41,405 bases of DNA from CAZVIJ01 sp964626735. GTDB taxonomy: Bacteria; Patescibacteriota; Dojkabacteria; JAOAGR01. This document shows positions 32,805 to 40,709 of this stretch, piece by piece (the first letter of the stretch is position 1; each line of letters opens with the position of its first letter). The notes beneath the pieces are model-generated. The model saw only the letters and a program-made list of their open reading frames with translations. It was not told the origin of the DNA and made no database searches. Made by a program: the position numbers and the translations under genes. The stretch covers positions 1 to 41,405 of the forward strand of contig CAZVIJ010000009.1 in assembly GCA_964626735.1 (NCBI GenBank), written 5' to 3'.

Positions 32805-34319
32805 ATGGATGGAGCTGCTCAACCGGAAACGCCGGCAAATAAACCTATATCGATTCCCGCGCTTGCAATCGCCGGGGCATGCGTCTTTATCGTCCTCGTG
32901 ATTATTGTCGGCTTGATCGTAGCGGGAAAAAATCGACCCAACTCGTTGAATTCGGGAAAAGATTCGGGTAACCGGACGTTAAGCGTAACTCCGAATGTGA
33001 ACCAGGATACTAACGCAGCACAGGCAACTCCGGCAGGAAACGGCGAACTTGCGTTCCTCCCCTCTCAAACTTGCCCAACTAAGCTTACCGCTGTTCCTGG
33101 ACAAAGTTTAAGCGCCGAATACCAAGGCAAGGCGGTAATGATTCGCGGCGAAGATATGGCTTGGGTAGACGCGAATTGCAAAGACGCTAAAAATGGTGGC
33201 ACCTCCTCTCAAGGGCAAACGGGCATGAATGCTTTGCTGAGTGCGGGTCAGTGCGGCGGTAAAGGCACTGTGCAGTATACGAAACCCTTAATCGCGCTTG
33301 AAGATCTTGGGCAGATAACGCCGCTCGGCCGGATGTTCGATTCCCACGTTACTCCCACCGACCATCAATACTGGCAGCCGAAAAATCCGAACGCCGCTTG
33401 GAGCACCTATCCGATCTATGCACCGGCCGATGCGACAATCGTCTCTATAGAGCGTACTCCTGCGGGACAATCGCAAACGACCGATCAGAAAGTTACGATA
33501 CAGCAGCCGGAATTTCGCATAGTCATGGAACATACTTGCGATTTCTACACGATCCTCATCCATCTGCATACGCTCGACGAGTCGATCGCGAAGCAGGTTA
33601 CGTTCAACGAATCGACCAACAGGCCGTCTTCTCCTATCCGTATCGCGGTGAAGGCAGGACAAAAGCTGGCGACCGTTGGCGGCAATACATTCGACGTGAC
33701 GACTTCGGATTCGACAAAGAAGCTTACGGGATTTGTTAATCCCGCGACGTACAACCAGGAGCCGTGGAAGGTATATACCAACGATACGATTTCCTATTAC
33801 AGCGATGCCTACCGATCACAGCTGTACGCGAAGGTAAGTCGATCCGCCGCACCGGTAGGCGGAATGATCGACTACGATGTCGACGGCAAGCTTTCCGGCA
33901 ACTGGTACCGGCAAGGTTCTGGCGGTTATAGCGGGAATATGCAGCAACGCTACTGGGATGGGCATTTGGCGTTCGCTCCCAATCCATTCGACGGGAAAAC
34001 GATCTTGGTCTCGACTGGCCATTACCTTGGCGCGACATCCGCGCAATTCGCGGTCGACCCGGCCACTCCAGACCCAGCCAAAATCGGGCCTGAGAATGGG
34101 CTTGTGAAGATAAAGCTCTACGATTACAAGCTGATGTCGAATGGAACCGAATGGAATGCGACGACACCATCGAAGAACGTTGTCGTTCAACGCAACGGAG
34201 GTGTCAAGGCGACTCTGCTCGTGCAGATGCAATTGGATAAGACGATCAAGGTGGAGTTCGTGAAAGGCGATTCTAACCAGGCATCGTTCACGAGCTCGGC
34301 CATGGTGTACGAACGTTAA
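32805..34319 (+). CDS. Anchored extracellular protein with M23/LytM-like domain
   Basis: 504 residues. One membrane helix at about 18-40, a Gly/Asn/Thr linker, then a beta-rich outer domain. F-D-S-H181-V-T-P-T-D186, I-Y-A-P-A-D-A-T-I-V-S-I, I-L-I-H253-L-H255 and V-K-A-G-Q-K-L-A-T-V-G-G resemble, in order, the lysostaphin-type M23 peptidase motifs (H-x3-D, strand, H-x-H, turn). M23 enzymes cut peptidoglycan cross-bridges. The first motif has one extra residue, so zinc binding and activity are uncertain. TACGAT (32790-32795) lies nine bases before the ATG. The stop overlaps the convergent dCTP-deaminase-like gene by four bases. Confidence 0.65.
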   Translation: MDGAAQPETPANKPISIPALAIAGACVFIVLVIIVGLIVAGKNRPNSLNSGKDSGNRTLSVTPNVNQDTNAAQATPAGNGELAFLPSQTCPTKLTAVPGQSLSAEYQGKAVMIRGEDMAWVDANCKDAKNGGTSSQGQTGMNALLSAGQCGGKGTVQYTKPLIALEDLGQITPLGRMFDSHVTPTDHQYWQPKNPNAAWSTYPIYAPADATIVSIERTPAGQSQTTDQKVTIQQPEFRIVMEHTCDFYTILIHLHTLDESIAKQVTFNESTNRPSSPIRIAVKAGQKLATVGGNTFDVTTSDSTKKLTGFVNPATYNQEPWKVYTNDTISYYSDAYRSQLYAKVSRSAAPVGGMIDYDVDGKLSGNWYRQGSGGYSGNMQQRYWDGHLAFAPNPFDGKTILVSTGHYLGATSAQFAVDPATPDPAKIGPENGLVKIKLYDYKLMSNGTEWNATTPSKNVVVQRNGGVKATLLVQMQLDKTIKVEFVKGDSNQASFTSSAMVYER

Positions 34320-34771
34320 TCGAGCGCGAAAAAGAAAATCTTCGCCGCTGGCATTTCCGGGTATATCCGCACCGGATTATTCCCGCTGTTCTTCACTTCG
34401 AAGGTAACGTGAAGCTCTACCCCGGGATCAACGTGCGGCGAAGAAATATGGACCTGTACTCCGAGCTTAGCCAAACTTGTCCTCGTTACCAGGTATCCCA
34501 GGTGCGACTTAGGCATGCGGACTTTTTCCTTGGAGAAGATGAGCACGAACTCCCCCGGCTCCAATACGTATCCCGAGCGTGACATGGGTACGGCATGCTG
34601 CTTTTGCAGGTTGTTCGAGAGCGCATCGAGCTCCATGTCGGGTTGGTATTTCGTGATCGTCGTCCCGAAATGGAGCGTCAGGCTCGCCTCCCCGAGCGAG
34701 TCGCGTATATCACCGACAATCAATTCTCCGTTTCTCAGCAATGCATCTATCGTACCGCAGTTGGCTATCAT
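34316..34771 (-). CDS. dCTP deaminase/dUTPase-family protein
   Basis: 151 residues, somewhat shorter than canonical Dcd (about 190). T-R97-T-S-L-A-K-L-G-V-Q-V-H, H-V-D-P-G and V-T-F-E125-V-K-N-S-G match the dCTP deaminase signatures; E125 aligns with the catalytic Glu. The enzyme converts dCTP to dUTP (or directly to dUMP in bifunctional types) for thymidylate synthesis. The characteristic G-W/F segment after D-P-G is shortened. TACAAT (34778-34783) ends six bases before the ATG. Confidence 0.85.
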   Translation of the reverse strand: MIANCGTIDALLRNGELIVGDIRDSLGEASLTLHFGTTITKYQPDMELDALSNNLQKQHAVPMSRSGYVLEPGEFVLIFSKEKVRMPKSHLGYLVTRTSLAKLGVQVHISSPHVDPGVELHVTFEVKNSGNNPVRIYPEMPAAKIFFFALD

Positions 34772-34829
34772 GGCACGATTGTATATTTATAGGTTAAAAA
34801 TGCTAGTGAGTTGGTTTTAACGTTTTTTC

Positions 34830-34845
34830 GTGAAATCGTTTTCAC
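34830..34845. promoter_or_regulatory. Inverted repeat in the divergent dcd-like / winged-helix-Nudix promoter region
   Basis: GTGAAA-TCGT-TTTCAC is a perfect six-pair inverted repeat placed just upstream of the -35 zone of the TACAAT promoter at 34869-34874. The position suits an operator, perhaps for the adjacent winged-helix protein. Confidence 0.4.
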
Positions 34846-34868
34846 TGGAAGCTTTTCCGGTTCGCGCG

Positions 34869-34874
34869 TACAAT
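34869..34874 (+). promoter_or_regulatory. -10 box (TACAAT) of the second winged-helix/Nudix gene
   Basis: TACAAT then CGTTACT and ATG 34882. The divergent gene uses TACAAT followed by CGTGCC, so both promoters share TACAATCGT. Confidence 0.55.
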
Positions 34875-34881
34875 CGTTACT

Positions 34882-35577
34882 ATGAACCATGACTTGAACG
34901 TTCACCAAATGAAGATCGTTCATGCGCTCACGTTTATGGAAAGCGGATCTTTTTCCAAGCTCAATACGGAAAATCTTTCGTCCGACCATTTGACGTACCA
35001 CTTAAAGAAACTTCAACAGGAAGGGATCATCACGAAGGCGGACGATTTGTATTACCTTACCGACAAGGGAAAGGAATTTGCCAGCAGGCTCGATATCTTC
35101 AATGTCAGGCTGGAAAAACAATCGAAGATACACCTGGTTCATGTTTGCCGACGGTTTGAGGATGGCAACCAATTTTTCTTGCTGCAAGAACGTAAGAAGC
35201 ATCCTTTTTTCGGGTGGCTCGGATTTCCGTCTGGCAAGCTCAAGTACGGGCATGATATTTTCGAAGAGGTCCAACGAGAGCTTTTGGAAGAGACCGGTCT
35301 TCGGGGCAAACCGGAACTTAAAATAGTAAAGCATGTGCGTGTGCGGGTTGCCGGTTCGAATGAAGTGCTCGACGACAAGTTCTTTTACTATTTCGATTTC
35401 GTCGAGCCGCAAGGCGAGTTCGTCGCGGAGACAATTGAGGGCAGGAATATCTGGATGACTCCCGAACAGTTCCAAGCGGCGCCAAATATTTTCGAGAATG
35501 TTATCCCTATTTTCGACCAGATAGAAACCGACCGGATTTTATTCGAGGAGGTTCTTGAAGATTACAAAGCAATATAG
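34882..35577 (+). CDS. Winged-helix/Nudix protein with nearly intact Nudix box
   Basis: 231 residues, same length and domain order as the protein at 6769-7464 and clearly its paralogue: both have L-T-x-x-G-K-E-F-A-S-R-x-D followed by L-E-x-Q-x-K-I. Winged helix at 1-70, Nudix domain after. In the box G118, R132-E133, E136-E137 and G139 are present; only the first Glu is replaced (H124, with D125 next to it). Hydrolysis is therefore more likely here than in the paralogue. It may be a nucleotide-responsive regulator or a DNA-targeted Nudix enzyme. It is transcribed divergently from the dCTP-deaminase-like gene, a plausible target. Confidence 0.85.
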   Translation: MNHDLNVHQMKIVHALTFMESGSFSKLNTENLSSDHLTYHLKKLQQEGIITKADDLYYLTDKGKEFASRLDIFNVRLEKQSKIHLVHVCRRFEDGNQFFLLQERKKHPFFGWLGFPSGKLKYGHDIFEEVQRELLEETGLRGKPELKIVKHVRVRVAGSNEVLDDKFFYYFDFVEPQGEFVAETIEGRNIWMTPEQFQAAPNIFENVIPIFDQIETDRILFEEVLEDYKAI

Positions 35578-35616
35578 TGCTTTGACTTTGTCTCATACAA
35601 TGGTAGTCTGAGATCT

Positions 35617-36186
35617 ATGGTCGGCAAATCGCACCAATTGGTTAGCTTCACCGCCGTTTATTCGTTGGCGTTGTTGAGCACGCTTCCCCACCAGAATATC
35701 CAGACGATCGTAGCCTCGATTATCTTGATTTCGATCGGCAGCCTTACTCCCGATCTCGATGATCCGCATAACAAACTTTATACCCTTATCCCCATCGGGG
35801 ATGAAGTTTTTGCGGAAGTGCTGGAGAAGTTTTTCGGCAAACACCGCAGCATATCCCACTCGATCTTGGGAGTTGCACTCTTCGGGTATGCTAGCCATTG
35901 GCTGATTTGGATGATTCCGGAGGCGAACGGGTTCAACCATCAATCGCTCTGGCTATCGTTTATTCTGGCGCTTATTTTCCATCTTGCTGCCGATGCCTTC
36001 ACGAAAGAGGGCATTCCGCTCTTCTGGCCGCTTCGATGGAAGTTCAGCTTTATACCAATCAAGGAACTGCGATTAAAAACCGGCGGGGCGTTTGAAGTGT
36101 ACGTCGTTCGAACGTTGATGCTTGTATTGATTGCGGCGGTAACGTACTACAAGTGGCCGCACTTTCTTGAGATATTCAGGCAATAA
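35617..36186 (+). CDS. YdjM-like membrane-bound metal-dependent hydrolase
   Basis: 189 residues with about four membrane helices. G-S-L-T-P-D-L-D-D-P-H-N-K, K-H-R-S-I-S-H-S and F-H-L-A-A-D-A-F-T-K-E-G are the conserved His/Asp motifs of the YdjM (DUF457) family, thought to be phospholipase-C-like membrane hydrolases. In E. coli ydjM belongs to the SOS regulon. TAGTCT (35604-35609) ends seven bases before the ATG, with TACAAT slightly further up. Convergent overlap of 11 bases with the Rel-type gene. Confidence 0.88.
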   Translation: MVGKSHQLVSFTAVYSLALLSTLPHQNIQTIVASIILISIGSLTPDLDDPHNKLYTLIPIGDEVFAEVLEKFFGKHRSISHSILGVALFGYASHWLIWMIPEANGFNHQSLWLSFILALIFHLAADAFTKEGIPLFWPLRWKFSFIPIKELRLKTGGAFEVYVVRTLMLVLIAAVTYYKWPHFLEIFRQ

Positions 36187-38188
36187 GCAGGCTTGCATCG
36201 TCAAAATCATCGGTAGTGCCATCACTAAACATGAGCAGCTTCGACTGTCCTTTTGTCTTGCTTTTAAGACGCAGTCGGGCATTCAATTTTTCGTTGCGCA
36301 TAACCAAGGTGCGGTAGCGTCCCCAGCAGGCTTCTCGGGTTGGCGATTCTGCCGGCACCCCCCGCTGATGTCCGAGCATAAGCTTTACGACATACACCGG
36401 CATGAAGAAACCAACCCATCGCTTTTTCATTTCGTGAGCGAGCTTCTTCGCTTCGGCGATCTGCTCTTTATCTCTCGAGCGTAGCATTTCGTCGATTTCG
36501 GCAAGGCCCAGCCGCATAGCTTCAATGTCCTCCGCCGTAAGCAGCGGATAGTAATCGTTGTATTGGGCGCAAATAATTTCTGCCGAAACTTTCGGGTTTT
36601 CGACGATGTCATTGAAGACATCGTTCATGGAGGGAACACGGACAACATTGTCGCGAATTTGAATGCACACTTCGACGGCGTCAAACGGCTCGAACGTGAA
36701 ACCCAAGGAATCGACCGTCTTCGGGTCGAGCAGGAACTCTTGCCTGCTTCCATCGCTGCCGAGCCGGCTGACGCGGAACAGATGGGCTTCGGGAATCATC
36801 CAACTATTGATTTGCGTCGAAAAGTACATGAGCTGTTCGGACACGGTTTTGTTTTTCGGGAGCCTGATAGTATGCGTACCTTTTGCGGTGCATAACGGAA
36901 CTTCGCTGACGAAGTCGCTCATGACGTGCGCTGTCCTCGGGTATGCGAACTCCAGCTTGGCTCGACGTGCCTGGAATTGCTGCAGGAGGCTTTGCGAGAG
37001 ATCTCCCATGCACTTCATGGCCGCCTCTTCTATGCCGATCCTGGGATCTTCATGGAACATAAGCTTGAACCAGCGGTGCGACCTTCGATGCAGCGCCTCA
37101 TAACTTTCGGTAGTGAACTGTACCTCGAAGTGGTCGTACCCGTCATTATTGCGATCGGGCCCTATGATTTGCATTCCGGAATGCTTGCCTCGCCGTTCCC
37201 ATTCGAGCTGCTCAGGCCGCATGTTTACTTTGATAACTTTGAACCCCTCGTTGCCGTCCCGCGGCTCAACCATCGTATCTTCGATTTTTGCCTGGTCGTA
37301 GTGGTAGCCTGCCGTGACCAAACGTTGGAGTATTTGCGAGCGAATCACGGCGGATACGTAAAACTGCTGGTGTTCTCCGAAGGGATCGATTTTCAGCTCA
37401 CGCAGAACGGAATCGTTGAGGATTACTTTGAAACCGATATAATCGTTTATTTCTCTTCCTTGCGCAAACTTCCACATGAGCGGCAAGACGCTCTTGATCC
37501 TCCCCTCAAGCCGATAGCGGCCGGGCCCCACGATATGGTCTAGATCCGACTGCAATTGGCGCTTGAGCTTCTCAAGGGTGCTGAATTGCGGTACGATGCC
37601 GAACAATGTCTGCATCATGCGGATTGCGACGTTTAGGGTTTCCGGATCCAGAACCCTGCAGGTTTCCCAATACAAAACGTTTTGGAGCGGGGCGAGTTCG
37701 AACGCTTGCGCCGTCGTCGGGATGAGCGTATGGAAAATATGACGGGCGAGCTGCTGCTTTTGTATTTGATCGTATTGGGGGTCTCGAAGAATTTGGTAGC
37801 TCTCGAGCGCGATTTGCAAATGCAGCGAGGCGTTGGGAAACCGGGAAAGCAGGTAGAGCGTCTTGTTGCCGTCGGCATGATGTATGCCTCGCCGCAATCC
37901 TGCCCTCGTCGTGAGCAAGCTTCCTTCCTCGCCCGGTAGCATGAAGTCCACGGGCAAGGCACGATTGATGAGATGTACGAGCGCGCATGCCTGCTGATCT
38001 TCAAAGCGGACGCACATGAAATTGCCTTGCGCATCGAGGTCCACGATAGGGGGAGCATTGTACAAAGCGTCAAATACCCAACCCATTTCGTTGGAACGCA
38101 TAAGATCTGCCCGCTTGTACGGGGTATTATCTATTGCCGGCCCAACATTCGGTTGGAAGTAGGAATCATCAACGCCCGAATATTTCAT
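36176..38188 (-). CDS. Long RelA/SpoT-type (p)ppGpp synthetase, divergent, apparently lacking a working HD domain
   Basis: 670 residues. R-L-E-G-R-I-K-S-V-L-P-L-M-W-K (about 227-240), I-N-D-Y-I-G-F-K-V-I-L, D-G-N-E-G-F-K-V-I and H-F-E-V-Q-F-T-T (about 353-360) follow the synthetase-domain order. A TGS-like stretch (about 435-510, A-K-G-T-H-T-I-R-L-P-K-N-K-T-V) comes next, then a helical C-terminus. Residues 150-185 match the linker that normally joins HD to synthetase, but no H-D-x-x-E-D motif is found before it. Unusually for this window it has AAGGAG (38189-38194) touching the ATG, 16 bases after TATAAT (38205-38210). Confidence 0.8.
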   Translation of the reverse strand: MKYSGVDDSYFQPNVGPAIDNTPYKRADLMRSNEMGWVFDALYNAPPIVDLDAQGNFMCVRFEDQQACALVHLINRALPVDFMLPGEEGSLLTTRAGLRRGIHHADGNKTLYLLSRFPNASLHLQIALESYQILRDPQYDQIQKQQLARHIFHTLIPTTAQAFELAPLQNVLYWETCRVLDPETLNVAIRMMQTLFGIVPQFSTLEKLKRQLQSDLDHIVGPGRYRLEGRIKSVLPLMWKFAQGREINDYIGFKVILNDSVLRELKIDPFGEHQQFYVSAVIRSQILQRLVTAGYHYDQAKIEDTMVEPRDGNEGFKVIKVNMRPEQLEWERRGKHSGMQIIGPDRNNDGYDHFEVQFTTESYEALHRRSHRWFKLMFHEDPRIGIEEAAMKCMGDLSQSLLQQFQARRAKLEFAYPRTAHVMSDFVSEVPLCTAKGTHTIRLPKNKTVSEQLMYFSTQINSWMIPEAHLFRVSRLGSDGSRQEFLLDPKTVDSLGFTFEPFDAVEVCIQIRDNVVRVPSMNDVFNDIVENPKVSAEIICAQYNDYYPLLTAEDIEAMRLGLAEIDEMLRSRDKEQIAEAKKLAHEMKKRWVGFFMPVYVVKLMLGHQRGVPAESPTREACWGRYRTLVMRNEKLNARLRLKSKTKGQSKLLMFSDGTTDDFDDASLLIA

Positions 38189-38210
38189 CTCCTTATAAAA
38201 CCGGATTATA
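38189..38210 (-). promoter_or_regulatory. Promoter with a rare Shine-Dalgarno sequence before the Rel-type gene
   Basis: TATAAT at 38205-38210 and AAGGAG at 38189-38194. The spacing of AAGGAG to the ATG is zero, which is shorter than optimal. Confidence 0.5.
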
Positions 38211-38219
38211 GCACATACC

Positions 38220-39656
38220 CTACCAGTTAATTTGTATGTATTTTAGAGTTTCTTCCGGATTGAGCATACGCGTCATATTCCCAATGCGGGCGTAGAAATC
38301 GCGATGCTCGCCTTCTCGAATAAACACAGGTTGCGGGGATCTCGTTACGTGAACGATGCAGAGCCGCTTGCCGTCGATCGTGTCGAGGGAGACCCTGACG
38401 AATGCCATGTACTCTACACCGATACGGTCGGCAATGAGGCTCATGACGAACTGGATGTAACCGTCTTCGTTTTTTCTCGTCAGCGTTTGAATATCCTTTT
38501 CGATTCCGAGTATATTACGTTCGTCGTCTACGCCGATCAGCAAAATGCCGCCTTGGGAATTTAGGAAAGCGGCAATCGTCTTGACGATTGCGCGATCGAG
38601 CGATTTGTTGACCCGGGACGTAAAGTAATCCCACCGTATCGATGACTTGAATTCAACGTGCTCGTTCTCCGCTCCTTTCAACAAATCCTTTGCGCGCAAA
38701 TTGTTCGAATTCGCGACAACCGCTTCGGGCTTTTCCGATTCGGGAACGGGCAAATGGTCGGCTGGCAAGATGTCGGAGATTGAAGGCGGCATGGAGATAA
38801 GTTTCTCCTTGAGCGCCAGCCGTTCGGATTCTGCGATATCGTCTTGGATAGACTTAATGGGATGCCCGTCGGTCGTCATTCCGGTCTCGAATTCTTCGAG
38901 AGTTACCCAACGATCTTGGGACGAGAGCTTGAGGCTTTTCAAATTCGAGAACTTGCAGGTAAAGATTTTCAACGTGTATTCGGTATAGATACCCGACTTT
39001 CGGGAAACCGTATAGGTATGGACACCGTCTTCGATGAGCGGGGCTAATTCGCTTCCGCTCGACGGAATGTCGATGAACGGGAGCTCTTTTTGGAGCAGGC
39101 GGATAGCCGCTTCATCATCAGTTTCTTCCCCGTCCTTCTTAAAGCCGCCAATGAGCTGGTAACGGAGCGTCTTCAAATTGAACTGCGTCAAGTAAAAGGG
39201 CTCTTCTTTGCCTTGAAGAGCCGCTTTAATCACCACGAGAATGATGTCTTTTTTGGCTAATACTCGTTTTGGAAGAAGCGAGCTTCTCCTGGTTTCCATT
39301 TCGAACAGAAGCTGGATTCCCGAATCGAAGATTTGGCCGGGCGCCGTATAATCGTGAACGTTGAAGATATCCCACGATGCGACGAGGTGCTTGTCGTTTT
39401 CTATATATGAAGCAAGGCTCTCGAGAAACCTCGAGGAGATCTCGTTTTTAATTTTAAGTCGCCATGGGAAGGGCAAAAGCTCAACCGAGTTCGAGAACAG
39501 CAGCTGGTTGATATGGGGGGACAATCGCATGAGTTCGGCTCGATCTTCGGGGAGGAGGTAGACTCCGTCGCTCGACTCGACGATATCGCGCAAAAAACGA
39601 ACGAAGGATCGCTTGCTTTCGGAAAGCAGTGAAGTTACAAGATCCTCGTGTATCAT
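38220..39656 (-). CDS. Nudix-like / AlbA (Schlafen-type) fusion protein
   Basis: 478 residues. The N-terminal 120 residues are unassigned. At 130-270 there is a Nudix-like domain whose box (I-G-G-F-K-K-D-G-E-E...R186-L-L-Q-K-E-L-P) has lost the Glu of R-E, one of the E-E pair and the final Gly. The C-terminal domain (about 328-475) matches the AlbA_2/Schlafen family: E-H-V-E-F-K-S-S, then A-F-L-N-S-Q-G-G-I-L-L-I-G-V-D-D-E and I-E-K-D. Schlafen-type proteins bind or cut RNA or DNA, and bacterial AlbA_2 proteins are often regulators. TATACT (39664-39669) ends seven bases before the ATG. Confidence 0.8.
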   Translation of the reverse strand: MIHEDLVTSLLSESKRSFVRFLRDIVESSDGVYLLPEDRAELMRLSPHINQLLFSNSVELLPFPWRLKIKNEISSRFLESLASYIENDKHLVASWDIFNVHDYTAPGQIFDSGIQLLFEMETRRSSLLPKRVLAKKDIILVVIKAALQGKEEPFYLTQFNLKTLRYQLIGGFKKDGEETDDEAAIRLLQKELPFIDIPSSGSELAPLIEDGVHTYTVSRKSGIYTEYTLKIFTCKFSNLKSLKLSSQDRWVTLEEFETGMTTDGHPIKSIQDDIAESERLALKEKLISMPPSISDILPADHLPVPESEKPEAVVANSNNLRAKDLLKGAENEHVEFKSSIRWDYFTSRVNKSLDRAIVKTIAAFLNSQGGILLIGVDDERNILGIEKDIQTLTRKNEDGYIQFVMSLIADRIGVEYMAFVRVSLDTIDGKRLCIVHVTRSPQPVFIREGEHRDFYARIGNMTRMLNPEETLKYIQINW

Positions 39657-39663
39657 AGTAAGA

Positions 39664-39669
39664 AGTATA
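39664..39669 (-). promoter_or_regulatory. -10 box (TATACT) of the Nudix-AlbA gene
   Basis: Minus-strand TATACT, then TCTTACT, then ATG 39656. Confidence 0.55.
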
Positions 39670-39731
39670 GCACTATTCTATAATAAAGAACTTGAAAAAA
39701 TCATGAGCAATAGTTGACAATTTCAAGCACG

Positions 39732-40637
39732 TCAGGATGCGGTGCAGCTCCCGACAACCGTAAACGAGACATTCTCGGATGATTCATGCCCTGCGGAATC
39801 TCGAACCGTTACTCTATAGTGGTATGTTTTGGATACATCATACCCGCCCCCGTTACCGTCACCGCCTTCTATGCAGAGCGGCGCTGCCATATCCATGACG
39901 AAACCGTTTCCGCTGACGCTCGTTCGGCAGGGATGCGGGACATCAGCCAGATCGGTACAGGAACCATCGACGTTCTCCCACAAAAACTTGGTCGGCTCAG
40001 CGATCACCCCATCCCGATCGTCTGCCGCCGATGCCTGGAAAGTGATTTCTGCGTAGGCAACATGGTTCGAGTCCGTCGAATAGGCGCCGTAACTGTTATC
40101 GTCGAGCGGAGTGCCGATAGTCACGTACGGCGCCGTATCGGGAGCCTCGGTTGGAGTTGGGCTTGGCTCAGGCGTCGACTCTTCAGTCGGAATCGGCGTG
40201 GGCGTTGCAGTGATAACGGCTGTAGACTTAGGAGTCATCGCCGGGCTGCTCGGTACCGCTGTCGGCGTCTGTTGAACTTTGGCGACCTGCAGCGGCGTTG
40301 AGGTCGGCGTTGGCGAAGGAGTCGGCAGATTTTTTTCCGCCGGCCTAGAGATCTTCTCGATGAGCCGGGTGAAAAAGTCTTTCTTGGAATCGACCGGCTT
40401 ATTACTTTTATTCAAGGCAGATTCGTCTTTCGTAAATGCGTTTGATTCATCGAGCGGCGCTTCGTGTGCCGTCTTAACCTGCGGATTAGTCGAGGTCGAA
40501 ATAGTTCCGGTGCTGTCGACCTCGGGATGCGATACCGGAGGATTGACGATGACGGAAATCGCAATAATACCAACGAGCACTCCCAAGCCGCCTAACCAAC
40601 CCAATTCGACGAGCTTCTTTCGAAACGTTTCGGACAT
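39732..40637 (-). CDS. Anchored surface protein with Pro/Thr linker, unknown function
   Basis: 301 residues. One membrane helix at about 13-31, a charged stalk, a long Pro/Thr/Ser linker (about 105-165) and a C-terminal beta-sandwich-like domain of about 130 residues (Y-A-E-I-T-F-Q-A-S-A-A-D-D-R-D-G, later Y-H-Y-R-V-T-V-R-D-S-A-G-H) that looks like an Ig/PKD-type fold. Four cysteines there could form disulfides. TAGATT (40647-40652) lies nine bases before the ATG. It is divergent from the next gene. Confidence 0.7.
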   Translation of the reverse strand: MSETFRKKLVELGWLGGLGVLVGIIAISVIVNPPVSHPEVDSTGTISTSTNPQVKTAHEAPLDESNAFTKDESALNKSNKPVDSKKDFFTRLIEKISRPAEKNLPTPSPTPTSTPLQVAKVQQTPTAVPSSPAMTPKSTAVITATPTPIPTEESTPEPSPTPTEAPDTAPYVTIGTPLDDNSYGAYSTDSNHVAYAEITFQASAADDRDGVIAEPTKFLWENVDGSCTDLADVPHPCRTSVSGNGFVMDMAAPLCIEGGDGNGGGYDVSKTYHYRVTVRDSAGHESSENVSFTVVGSCTAS

Positions 40638-40709
40638 ATTCTTTACAATCTAACAGAATCGACACGACAAGTGAATTGAATTCGCAATACTATTGTGCTT
40701 TGATTAGGT

